From an uncultured Verrucomicrobiae bacterium (GTDB lineage Bacteria > Verrucomicrobiota > Verrucomicrobiia > Limisphaerales > AAA164-E04), in assembly GCA_951813855.1 (NCBI GenBank), contig OX638380.1, positions 2,992,876 through 3,056,875 of the forward strand: a stretch of 64,000 nucleotides of DNA, written 5' to 3'. The first letter of the stretch is position 1; each line of letters opens with the position of its first letter. The translations under genes and the position numbers were made by a program. Under the pieces are notes generated by a model, which was not told the origin of the DNA, did no database searches, and saw nothing but the letters and a program-made list of their open reading frames with translations. Positions 16,411-25,685 of this stretch are shown here, in pieces.

Positions 16411-18259
16411 TTGTCACCGATTTTGGGCCGTATTTCGTTTTTTCCCTTCGCCAGAGAGATGAAACTCTATCGCCTTCGAGATGGGAAAATAAAGCTGGCT
16501 TTTTCACTCTCTGGTCGTTATTGGTTCCTCGTGGACGCCAAATTCAAACTCAAGCTGGTGACCGTTCGATTGGTGAAGAGCAGTGAGCGAAGACTCTGGG
16601 ATTCGCTGATGGCTCAGAACCATCGCTTGGCTTTAGCCGGCTGGCAAAGCGGAGTGTTCAAGTGTCGCCCGCGAGATCAGTGGCTCGGGTGGAAAAATCG
16701 AGAGCAGTTTCGTCGGCTGCATTTGATTGCCAACAATACCCGATTCCTCCTGCTTACCGAGAAGGGCGAAGTGCGCAATCTGGGGAGCTGCGTCATGGCC
16801 AAAATGCTGCGCCGGCTGAGTGCCGATTGGCAACGGACCTGGGGTCATCCGCTGGAATTGGCCGAAACTTTCGTCGATCCCCGACACTTCGCGGGCACGA
16901 TCTATCGCGCGGGGAATTGGCGGGCGGTAGGGCGGTCGCAAGGCTACGCTCGCAGCAACGGACGCTATACCGTCCGGCACCATAAACCGAAGGAAATGTA
17001 CGTTTATCCCTTGCATCCCCAAGCCTGTTCCCGATTAAGGAACCGTCAGGACGATCCGTCTTGGGGCCCCCAGGTGCAACGGGTAGAAACGTCCCCGAAA
17101 CGGTTGAAATCATGGGTGCAACTGCTAGCGGAAATGCCCGATTTTCGCCGGGCCCAAGGACGCAAACATCGGCTGGAAACAGTCCTCGCTATCTGTATTT
17201 TAGCTCGATTAGCCGGCAAGGTCGGCCCCTTGGCGACTTCGCGTTACGCCCAAAAAATGACGCAAAACCAATTGCAGACTCTCGGGGCGTGGCGCCACGC
17301 CAAGGGCCGTTACGTGGCCCCGTCTCTCGCGACGATTCACCGGGTCATGACCGAGACGGACCCGGAAGCTTTGCCAGCGGTAACTCATCGCTGGGTAACG
17401 GCTTAATTGACTCGACAACCCCTGGAAGCCTTGGCTGCTGACGGTAAGCGGATCAACGGAGCGAATCGCAACAGCAAAGAGCATTTCGAGACCGTCATCC
17501 TCGGGCGCCATCAAGATGCGGTGCCCATCGCCGTTCGCATTTGCCGGGATCAAGGCGGCGAACAGGCGGCGATGGCGGCTCTCCTGGAGGATCTCGATAT
17601 CCGGGGAGCCATCATTACGATCGATGCGCTCCATACCAACCGAGTCATGGCCGAAGCCATCGTGTTGGTTAACGGAGCCCATTTTCTCTTCACGGTCAAA
17701 GAGAATAATCCCGAACTCTCTCAATTTTTGACCAGCCTGGATTGGGATCGAGTGGCCTAGGACCGGTTCACCGAAAACCCGGAGAAAGGACACGGCCGCA
17801 TCGATCAACGGAGTATTCAAACCTATGAACCCCCTTCCCGGAGCCATCAAATTGCCGCATGTCCTCCAAGTCTTTCGGATCATCCGGCACCGCCATCATT
17901 TGAACGGTGAGCCCGATACCGCGGAATATGCTTACGGCGTCACTTCGTTGCCTCGAGAGGCTGCCGACGCTCAACGATTATTGTCACTCAATCGGGGACA
18001 TGGGACGGTAGAAATCTGCAATCACCGCCGTCGCGACGGGATCTTGGGCGAAGATGATTGTCTCATGCGAACTCGCCATGGGCCGACGAACAATGCCCTC
18101 TTCAACAACCTGGCCTTGGCGATCGTTCTCCAGTCGGGATACCCTAATTTGGCCGAAGCTACTGACGATTATCAGATGAATCGGCACCAAGGGTTGCGAG
18201 CCGTCATGAAAACCACCCCGTTTAAACGTCCGAAAAAAAAGCTGAACCGACCTTCCTGA
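16411..18259 (+). pseudogene. DUF4338-ISAs1 family transposase, copy B, interrupted
   Basis: Reads in pieces as one transposase. The first piece, 16411-17406, has a DUF4338 (DruA-like) domain (CRPRDQWLGW, RRLSADWQRTWGHPLELAET, AETFVDPRHFAGTIYRAGNW) and then the ISAs1-type N-region (AQGRKHRLETVLAICILARL). A TAA at 17404 interrupts the same frame, which resumes as LEALAADGKRINGANRN and ITIDALHTNR (two catalytic Asp regions) until a TAG at 17758. A frameshift follows, and the C-terminal part (YGVTSL, RGHGTVEICNHRR, GEDDCLMRTRHGPTNNAL) is in another frame at 17825-18259. It also lacks about 21 codons near residue 68 that copy A keeps. No functional product without repair. Terminal inverted repeats were not identified by eye. 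Confidence 0.88.
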
Positions 18260-18930
18260 TTACCGGCACTTCCTCCTTGCTAATTCGGTCTGCGAATTGA
18301 TCGTTTGACCGATGCTCGCACCGGTTTAGTCTCCTATCCGGCTGAAACTCGTCTCAATCGGCAATCGCCGCCAAGCTCGAAGAATAATTCGGAAAAAAGT
18401 TTTTCCGACGAATCGAAATACTTCGCTCGGCACTTAAAAAACGATCGTCGATCAAGAATTATTAGCATGAAAAAGTCCTGGTTAATCCAGATAGCGCAGT
18501 TGAACGAAGTTCGAATTGGTTTTAAAATAACCTCGTTCCGGTTGAGCTGGGGGTCAGTTTTTGCCTCATCGATTCTGCGACGCGAATCGTTCGTAATCGA
18601 GCTTCAGGACAAGGTCCGATCGGTCGTTTCCTAACTCGTTGTGGTGATCGTCGAGGGAACTGCATTCAGGTCGGACCGGTGAACGTTGTTCGTCCTTTTC
18701 GATGCCGTTCGTGATTGATTTACTTAAGCCGCTTCCTTAATCGGTTTCCGGATAATTCCGTTGCCGCCGATTCGCGAATCGAATCCCGGCCGTGTCGCGT
18801 CCGGACAACGGGACCACCAATCAGGAACTGTTCGAGAAAACCGCGTAACGATTCGGTTTCGGAAAAAGTCAGAGTGAAGACGCAGCATGGGCCGCAAATC
18901 CCCTTTCGTATTCAATTGTCGACATATCAC
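18260..18930. other. Intergenic region upstream of the RND efflux operon
   Basis: About 670 bp. A 109-aa frame at 18305-18634 and the in-frame upstream extension of the efflux gene (18715-18930) have no resemblance to known proteins. The promoter of the efflux operon should lie here; no clear consensus was found. Confidence 0.4.
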
Positions 18931-20436
18931 ATGCGCATTATCTGCCTGGGATTGATACCGTTGCTGTCGGGTTGCTTGGCTACCTCCTCTCATCGGACCG
19001 AACGGGACGCGTCGGACGAGTTGACCGTGCCGGAGTTGTGGAAAAACAGCGGCGAAGGCAACGAGGGGGCGATCGCCACCGGGTGGTTGGAAACTTTCAA
19101 CGACCCGGAAATGACGGCGTTGGTCACCGAGGCTTTGGAGCGCAATCAGGGATTGAAAATCTCCGCGGCGCAATTGGCCTTGTCCCGGGAGTCCCTAATC
19201 GTTTCCCGGGCTTCCCTCTGGCCGCGGAATTCGCTTTCGGCTTCGGCCTCCCGTGCCGGTTCCCGCGTTCGTATGGAGAACGGCGAATTGTCGTCCTGGA
19301 GCGATCCGAATACCGGCTATTCGTTTAATCTGCCGCTTTCGTGGGAATTGGATTTATGGGGGAGGCTACGCGACGGCTACCGGGCTTCCCGGTACGATTA
19401 CGAAGCGCAGAAAGCGGATTATCGCGGCGCCCGCTTATCCTTGGCGGCGGCTACCGCCCGAGCCTGGTGCAATCTGATCACGTCCAAGCAGCAACTCTCT
19501 CTGGCCTATCAGACCAAGGAGAATTACGAAGTGACCTTCCGGCTGACCGAGCGGCCTTATAAGGCGGGAGATCCCCGGTACGGCGCCTTGAACGTTCTGT
19601 TCGCCAAGAACAACGTGGCTTCGGCTGACCGGTCCGTCATCGCTCGGCAATTGGCGTTGAACGAAGCCAAGCGAACCCTGGAATTGCTGTTGGGCCGATA
19701 CCCCGCGGCCGAGATCGAATCGCGGGACGAACTTCCGGTTCTGGATGAGTTGATGCCCTCCGGCTTGCCTTCGGAATTACTGTGGCGGCGTCCGGACTTG
19801 ATCGCGGCCGCCAACGACTTGTTGGCTAGTGCCGAGCGGGCCGACGCCTCGCGAAAATCATTGCTCCCTTCCGTCAATTTATCCGGCGGCTTATCGACCA
19901 GTACCGATTCCGCTATGGCGGACCTGATCGTCCGTCCGGAACGGATCGCTCAAAATATCGCCGCCAGTCTTTCCCAACCGTTATTCCAAGGCGGCCGATT
20001 GCGGGCTCAGGTCCGGCAGTCTTTGATCCGCAATCAAATCCAGGTCGACTCTTTCGTCGCTTCGGCATTGCAGGCGTTCCGGGAAGTGGAATCCGCGTTG
20101 AACCGGGATCGATCCCTGGCGGCTCAACAGCAATACCTGGAAGTGGAATTAAGTCAGGCCAACCTCGCCGAAACTCAAGCCAGCCGGGATTTTACCGAAG
20201 GGATCATCACGATTATCCAAGTGTTGGAAGCTCAGCGCCGCGCCGTGAACGCCCGCAACGCCATGATTTCGCTCAAGAATCAACGGCTGCAGAATCGCAT
20301 CAACCTGCATTTGGCTTTGGGGGGAGATTTTTTCACCAGGTCCGATGCCTCGGCGGCAGCCGATCAGGAACGGGAGAGCGAAGAGCGGGTCGCGCTGCAA
20401 TCGGTTCAGCGTGAATCGGGTTCGGCAAATCTTTGA
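18931..20436 (+). CDS. RND efflux outer-membrane factor, NodT/TolC-like lipoprotein
   Basis: 501 aa from ATG 18931. This start gives a short lipoprotein signal with lipobox LLSGC (Cys15); the longer frame from 18715 would bury it. Two outer-membrane-efflux repeats form the trimeric channel-tunnel: WLETFNDPEMTALVTEAL, then YSFNLPLSWELDLWGRLR (hallmark of OprM/NodT proteins), RRPDLIAAANDLLASAERA, SLSQPLFQGGRLRAQVR and FTEGIITIIQVLEAQR. It exports substrates across the outer membrane together with the two downstream genes. First gene of the operon; a 165-bp gap separates it from the fusion protein gene. Confidence 0.93.
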   Translation: MRIICLGLIPLLSGCLATSSHRTERDASDELTVPELWKNSGEGNEGAIATGWLETFNDPEMTALVTEALERNQGLKISAAQLALSRESLIVSRASLWPRNSLSASASRAGSRVRMENGELSSWSDPNTGYSFNLPLSWELDLWGRLRDGYRASRYDYEAQKADYRGARLSLAAATARAWCNLITSKQQLSLAYQTKENYEVTFRLTERPYKAGDPRYGALNVLFAKNNVASADRSVIARQLALNEAKRTLELLLGRYPAAEIESRDELPVLDELMPSGLPSELLWRRPDLIAAANDLLASAERADASRKSLLPSVNLSGGLSTSTDSAMADLIVRPERIAQNIAASLSQPLFQGGRLRAQVRQSLIRNQIQVDSFVASALQAFREVESALNRDRSLAAQQQYLEVELSQANLAETQASRDFTEGIITIIQVLEAQRRAVNARNAMISLKNQRLQNRINLHLALGGDFFTRSDASAAADQERESEERVALQSVQRESGSANL

Positions 20437-20601
20437 GGGGATCGGAAAAGTCATGGTTATCAGGTTCGTTCCATCGGATTCGCCGGGGCGCCAAGGGAAC
20501 AGGCTAGGTCTTTTCAAAAGCGGAACGGCTAGCTATGATTTCGATTTCACCGCCTCGAACCGCGCCGGCCCCGGCCTGGCATTGGGCAGTTTAATGAGTT
20601 A

Positions 20602-21849
20602 ATGCAAGCCAAGCTGATTCGGTTGCTGTTGCCAGGGTTGGTTCTGACTTTCGGGGGACTGCTCTATCTCTGGCTCGCCACGGAGCCGGAGGAGGCCAAG
20701 CGTCCGCCTCCCAAGGAACGATTGATCAAGACCCGGGTCGCCGAACTGGAACGTGGCGATTATCAGACGGTCATCCGTACGCAGGGAGTCGTGCAGCCGC
20801 ATAACCAGGTTAGTTTAACCGCTCAGGTCAACGGTCGAATCATCAAGATCTATCCCGGTTTCGAAGACGGGGCGTTTTTTCAGGAAGGGGAGATCCTGAT
20901 AGAACTGGACGATGCGGATTTTCAGACGGCCGTCGTTCAGGCCGAAGCGAACGTGGCCCGAGCGAAAACCTTGCACGCCCAAGAAGAAACCCGAGCGAAG
21001 CAGGCACGGCTCAATTGGGAGGATCTCGGTTACGACGAAGAACCCAACGAACTGGTATTGCGGCTGCCGCAATTGCGGGAAGCCAAGGCGAACGTTCAAT
21101 CCGCCGAAGCCCAGTTGGAACGCGCTAAACGGAATCTGACCTACGTCAAGGTGCGCGCTCCGTTTCCCGGGCGGGTTCGCACGCGAAACGTAGGCTTGGG
21201 ACAAAACATCGGCGGTTCCACTTCCTTGGGCGTTATCTTCGCTATCGATTACGCCGAAGTGCGCTTGCCCATCGACGGTCAAGACCTGGGATTTTTGACG
21301 TTGCCGGAAGATCCTGACGATGCCCCGTTGCCGATCAAGCTCCGGGACGCCCTCAACAGCGGCAACGAAACGGTTTGGGAAGCCAATATCATCCGCACCG
21401 AAGGAGTGTTGGACCGGAACTCGTTGGAGCTGTTCGCCATCGCCCGGGTCTTCGATCCGTTCGGCCGGGATTCGGGGCATCCGCCTTTGCGGATCGGCCA
21501 GCCGGTGATCGGTTTGGTGCCGGGGCGGGAACTCGTTGACGTGGTCGTGATTCCCCGGGCGGCGGTGCGCAAGCTGGAAAACATTTTTTTGATCGATAAA
21601 GCCGAGATGACGATTCACCGCCTCACGATCGAGCCGATATTCGCCGATCAGGATAATCTGGTCGTGCGGCATCCGGAATTAACGGAAGACCGGTGGCTCT
21701 CGATGACTTACTTGATGTACGCCCCGGAAGGTTCCAAGGCCGAAATCATTCCGGAGGTGTCGACCACGCTGGAAACCACGGCTTCCGAGGCGGCCGGCAA
21801 AACCGGCAAGAAAACGCCGGGCGGCGGGAGCAAGGGCAAGGGAACCTGA
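20602..21849 (+). CDS. RND efflux periplasmic adaptor (membrane-fusion protein)
   Basis: 415 aa. One N-terminal membrane anchor (residues 5-27), then a lipoyl/barrel-sandwich domain (SLTAQVNGRIIKIYPGFEDG, FFQEGEILIELDDADF). An alpha-helical hairpin rich in Ala/Glu spans about 110-190. The return lipoyl half has APFPGRVRTRNVGLGQNI, followed by beta-barrel and membrane-proximal domains. The C-terminal tail is low-complexity (KTGKKTPGGGSKGKG). It bridges the inner-membrane pump to the outer-membrane channel. Its stop is 18 bp before the pump start, so the genes are clearly co-transcribed. Start ATG 20602 lacks a Shine-Dalgarno. Confidence 0.93.
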   Translation: MQAKLIRLLLPGLVLTFGGLLYLWLATEPEEAKRPPPKERLIKTRVAELERGDYQTVIRTQGVVQPHNQVSLTAQVNGRIIKIYPGFEDGAFFQEGEILIELDDADFQTAVVQAEANVARAKTLHAQEETRAKQARLNWEDLGYDEEPNELVLRLPQLREAKANVQSAEAQLERAKRNLTYVKVRAPFPGRVRTRNVGLGQNIGGSTSLGVIFAIDYAEVRLPIDGQDLGFLTLPEDPDDAPLPIKLRDALNSGNETVWEANIIRTEGVLDRNSLELFAIARVFDPFGRDSGHPPLRIGQPVIGLVPGRELVDVVVIPRAAVRKLENIFLIDKAEMTIHRLTIEPIFADQDNLVVRHPELTEDRWLSMTYLMYAPEGSKAEIIPEVSTTLETTASEAAGKTGKKTPGGGSKGKGT

Positions 21850-21867
21850 TCTCAGGAGAATAGTTTC

Positions 21868-24800
21868 ATGATCCGCTGGTTCGCCAATAACGATATCGCC
21901 GCTAATTTCCTGATGGTCGGCATCTTGCTGGCCGGGATCTACACCGCCTTTAATCAAATCCCCCTGGAAGTGCGGCCGGCCCGCGACTTCGATACGGTTT
22001 ACATGTCCATGTCGTATCGGGGAGCGACGGCCAAAGACGTGGAAAAGGCGATCTTGATTCCGATCGAGGAGGCTTTGGATGGTCTCAAAGGAGTCAAGAT
22101 GGTGCATACCGACGGTTATCGCGGGTACGCCCGGATCTACGTCAATGCGATCGAGGGCTACGATTTGCGAGTGTTGTTGGAAGACGTCAAAACCCGGATC
22201 GACCGCATCACCACCTTCCCTCAAGAGACCGAGCGGCCGCGGATCTACGTTCCGGATTCTTCGCTGTACCGCGAAGTGTTGGCCGTGGCGGTCACCGGAC
22301 GGCTCGACGCTCAGGAGTTGCGCAAGGTCGCTCAGCGGGTGAAAGACGATTTGCTGGAGATCAAGGAAATCAACGTGGCCGATTTGGCGGGAGAGAAACG
22401 CTTCGAGATCGCGATTGAAGCGGATATGGAACGGTTGCGTTCCTATAATCTGGGATTCAGCGAATTGGCCAACGCCGTGCGGCGTTCGTCCATCGATTTG
22501 CCAGCCGGTTCCATCCAGAGCGAAAGCGGCAATCTGGTCGTGAGAACCCGGGGCCAAGCTTATAACCGGGAGGATTTCGAACGCATCCCCGTGCGCGCCG
22601 CCAACGGCGCCGAAGTACAATTAGGCGAAGTGGCCCGAGTGATCGACGGGTTCGAGGAAGGGGATAAGAAAGTCGAATTCAACGGCAAGCCCGCCTTGTT
22701 CGTGGAGGTCATGCGCACGGGCAAGGCCAGTGCCATCCATATTTCGGAATTGGTGCGGGATTACGTTCGCAAGGCGAACGAACGGTTTCCGGAGGGCATC
22801 GAACTGTTTATTTTCGACGACGAATCGATCTCGATTAAAGGACGGTTGCGATCGTTGATCTCGTCCTTGGTGCAGGGAAGTATTTTGGTGTTGATCGTAC
22901 TCGGGCTCTTTTTGCGGCCGGCACTGGCGTTCTGGGTGGTGATCGGCATCCCGGTTTGTTTCGCCGGGGGCGTCATGTTCATGCCTTGGTTGGGCGTGAC
23001 GGGGAACGTCATGAGCATTTTCGCCTTTATCGTCGTGGTGGGCGTGGTCGTGGACGATGCCATCGTGACGGGGGAGAACGTCTATACCAAGATGCGGGAA
23101 GGGATGGGAGCCCTGGAGGCTTCGATCACGGGTACCAAGGAGGTGGCGGTGCCGGTGACCTTCGGGATTTTGACGACGGTGGTGGCCTTCATGCCTTTGA
23201 TGTATTTCGAAGGGGACTGGGGGAATCTGGCCCAGCAAATACCGCCCATCGTCGCTCCGGTGCTGCTGTTTTCGCTGGTCGAATCCAAGTTGATCCTGCC
23301 GTCGCATCTGAAGCATCTGAGAATCGGACGCCGGCGCGTCAACCCGTTGAGCCGGTTGCAGGATAAAATCGCCGGAGGGCTGGAAAGCTTCGTGGAGCGC
23401 GTTTATCAACCGGTACTGGGATACGCTCTTCGCCATCGGGAGTTGGTTTTGGCGGGGTTCCTGGCGGCCGGTTTGATAATGATCGGGTATGCCCAAGGGG
23501 GACGATTGGGATTCGTTTCCATGCCCACGGTGGATCGGCTGAAGATTCACGCTTCGCTGGATATGCCCCGAGATACCACGCTGGAAGATACCGAGCGTTA
23601 TGTGGACCGGATTCACGCCGCCACCGCGGAGTTGAAAACAATGTTCATCGACCCCGGAACGGGAGAGTCCCTCATTCGAAACGTGGTAAAGGTGAGCGGA
23701 GCCAGTTACATCACGCGTTGGTTTGACAAGTCTGAAGGCTATGTCGGGGTCGAAGTGATGCCGCCTAGTTTGCGGTCCGAACCCGGTCCCAAGAACAGCG
23801 TGATCGCTTCGGCTTGGCATGAACTGGTGGGGCCGATCCCCGAAGCCAGGTCTTTCCGGATCCGCGGGGAACAGACGGGCGGCGAACGCAAGGAAGACGG
23901 ACGGGATCAAGAGTCGCTTAATCTGGAACTGCGAGGTCCCTATTCGGAACAGAAGAATCAGATCGCCGAGGATATGGCCCAAGTGCTCCGGGAATACGAC
24001 GGACTCAATTCGGCATGGGCCAATATCAATCGGGGACAGGACGAGATCGAATTCCGGCTCAAGCAACGGGCGATCGAATTGGGATTGACTCAGCAATCAT
24101 TGGCCCGGCAGATGAGGCAGGCTTTTTACGGCGAGGAAGTGCAGCGGTTGGTTCGTGAAATCGACATGATTCGGGTGATGGTGCGCTTGCCCGAGAAAGA
24201 CCGTAGAACGACGCATACCCTGGATCGGTTGAAGATCCGTACTCCGGCCGGTGACGAAGTCCCGATCGCTTCGGTGGCCGATATTCAGTATGTGCAGGCG
24301 CCGCATTCGGTGGAACGCAACGATGGGGCGGAAGTCATCAGGATCGGGGCCGAGCCGGCTGACGAAACGGTCGACATTGTGGGCATCGCCCGGGAGATCG
24401 AGCCGTTGTTCCGGCAAATGGTGGCCGACGGCGATAATCTCTCCTTTCAGTTTACCGGCTACATCGCGGAAGCGGCCGAATCGCGCAAGCGAACGATTAT
24501 CGGAGCCATCGCCTTGTTTTTGGCCTTGTACTCCTTGTTGGCGATCCCTTTCAAGTCCATCATCCAGCCGTTATACGTCATGGTTGCCGTGCCGTTCGGC
24601 GTGATCGGCGCCTTGTTGGGGCATATCGTGATGGGCATCACGCCTTCATATCTTTCGGTGTTCGGGATGTTGGCTCTGGCCGGGGTGGTGGTTAACGATT
24701 CCTTGGTGCTGGTCGATTTCGTGAATCGCCGCACGAGGGCCGGGATGCCGTTGCAGGAGGCGGTGTTGATCGCCGGCGCCCGGCGCTTTCGACCGATCCT

Positions 24801-25032
24801 GTTGACTTCGATTACTACCTTCGTGGGCTTGATTCCGTTATTGCTGGACCGGTCGATTCAGGCGCAGTTTCTGATACCCATGGCGGTGTCGCTCGGCTTC
24901 GGCGTGCTCTTCGCCACGGCGATCACCTTGGTGCTGGTGCCCTGCTCCCTGTTGCTGGGCGATCAAATCGGTCGCCAACTGCGGGCGTTTTGGAATTGGT
25001 TCGTGATGCCGTTCCGATCGTCCAGGCTTTGA
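21868..25032 (+). CDS. RND family efflux permease (AcrB/MMPL-like)
   Basis: 1054 aa, full length for an HAE-type RND pump. It has 12 transmembrane helices in two sixes and two large periplasmic loops. The proton-relay aspartates Asp396-Asp397 lie in TM4 (GVVVDDAIVTGENVY), matching AcrB Asp407/408. The second half has GVVVNDSLVLVDFVN and the RRFRPILLTSITTFVGLIPLL block. CAGGAG lies 9 bp before the ATG. Proton-driven export of drugs, lipophilic molecules or metabolites. The sequence (IPLEVRPARDFDTVYMSMSY, GATAKDVEKAI) is nearer the broad hydrophobic/amphiphilic exporters than CusA-type metal pumps. Third gene of the operon; a phosphatase-like gene follows 49 bp later. Confidence 0.94.
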   Translation: MIRWFANNDIAANFLMVGILLAGIYTAFNQIPLEVRPARDFDTVYMSMSYRGATAKDVEKAILIPIEEALDGLKGVKMVHTDGYRGYARIYVNAIEGYDLRVLLEDVKTRIDRITTFPQETERPRIYVPDSSLYREVLAVAVTGRLDAQELRKVAQRVKDDLLEIKEINVADLAGEKRFEIAIEADMERLRSYNLGFSELANAVRRSSIDLPAGSIQSESGNLVVRTRGQAYNREDFERIPVRAANGAEVQLGEVARVIDGFEEGDKKVEFNGKPALFVEVMRTGKASAIHISELVRDYVRKANERFPEGIELFIFDDESISIKGRLRSLISSLVQGSILVLIVLGLFLRPALAFWVVIGIPVCFAGGVMFMPWLGVTGNVMSIFAFIVVVGVVVDDAIVTGENVYTKMREGMGALEASITGTKEVAVPVTFGILTTVVAFMPLMYFEGDWGNLAQQIPPIVAPVLLFSLVESKLILPSHLKHLRIGRRRVNPLSRLQDKIAGGLESFVERVYQPVLGYALRHRELVLAGFLAAGLIMIGYAQGGRLGFVSMPTVDRLKIHASLDMPRDTTLEDTERYVDRIHAATAELKTMFIDPGTGESLIRNVVKVSGASYITRWFDKSEGYVGVEVMPPSLRSEPGPKNSVIASAWHELVGPIPEARSFRIRGEQTGGERKEDGRDQESLNLELRGPYSEQKNQIAEDMAQVLREYDGLNSAWANINRGQDEIEFRLKQRAIELGLTQQSLARQMRQAFYGEEVQRLVREIDMIRVMVRLPEKDRRTTHTLDRLKIRTPAGDEVPIASVADIQYVQAPHSVERNDGAEVIRIGAEPADETVDIVGIAREIEPLFRQMVADGDNLSFQFTGYIAEAAESRKRTIIGAIALFLALYSLLAIPFKSIIQPLYVMVAVPFGVIGALLGHIVMGITPSYLSVFGMLALAGVVVNDSLVLVDFVNRRTRAGMPLQEAVLIAGARRFRPILLTSITTFVGLIPLLLDRSIQAQFLIPMAVSLGFGVLFATAITLVLVPCSLLLGDQIGRQLRAFWNWFVMPFRSSRL

Positions 25033-25081
25033 GGTTCCGGCAACCGTGGACGGCGGATAATTAGGGTGGTCGAGAGGCTTC

Positions 25082-25528
25082 ATGAGCAAACCCGTGGTCT
25101 TGGTCCTGTGCACCGGAAACTCCTGCCGCAGTCAGATGGCCGAGGGTTTTCTGCGGCATTTGGCCGGAGACCTGTTCGAAGTGCAGAGCGCCGGGTCGCG
25201 GCCCACGGGCCAGGTTCATCCTCAGGCGGTAGCGGCCATGGCCGAGGTCGGCATCGATATCTCAGGCCACGAATCCAAATCCATGGATCGATTCTTGAAG
25301 CGGGCGATTCAAACCGTGTTCGTAGTCTGCGATAGCGCCGATCGGGAGTGTCCGACCTTTCCGGGGCAAACTCAGCGATACTTTTGGGGATTTCGGGATC
25401 CGGCCGGCGTTGCGCCGGAATTGAAGGCCGAAGAATTTCGACGGGTAAGGGATCAGATTGGCCAGGTCTTCGGCGCTTGGGTTGCCGGTTACCGGGAGGG
25501 AAAGGCAAGCCAATCCATGGAGACGTAG
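25082..25528 (+). CDS. Low-molecular-weight phosphatase/thioredoxin-type arsenate reductase family
   Basis: 148 aa. CX5R catalytic loop CTGNSCR (Cys10 to Arg16) followed by SQMAEG, the hallmark of ArsC-type arsenate reductases related to low-molecular-weight tyrosine phosphatases. Cys83 and Cys90 (VCDSADREC) match the redox pair used by thioredoxin-coupled ArsC, and Asp106 in FRDPAG is the general acid. Likely reaction: arsenate to arsenite. A phosphatase role is possible. It is 49 bp after the RND pump gene in the same direction, so it may be the last gene of that operon, which would hint at a pump linked to metalloid or stress response. No ArsR or ArsB gene is nearby. Confidence 0.88.
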   Translation: MSKPVVLVLCTGNSCRSQMAEGFLRHLAGDLFEVQSAGSRPTGQVHPQAVAAMAEVGIDISGHESKSMDRFLKRAIQTVFVVCDSADRECPTFPGQTQRYFWGFRDPAGVAPELKAEEFRRVRDQIGQVFGAWVAGYREGKASQSMET

Positions 25529-25685
25529 AATCGTCGCAATTAGCTCAGACGTCGAATTACGATTGGAACCCGGCGTTGCAATTCGATAGCGCCGGTTGGC
25601 ACCGGCAAAGAGGTGTTCGGTTCCGTCGAACCGGTCGGGAAATCAGGGCGATCGAACGAGAACCGGGGCATCCTTTCCTGAGGTG

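Noticed and set aside
14290..16990. DUF4338 (DruA-like) domains as evidence of a Druantia defence system
   Set aside because: Both are fused to an ISAs1-type transposase, are interrupted, and no other Druantia gene (such as DruE helicase) is adjacent. They are transposon remnants.
22621..24096. 491-aa open frame on the minus strand
   Set aside because: Antisense to the RND permease, no recognisable protein features.
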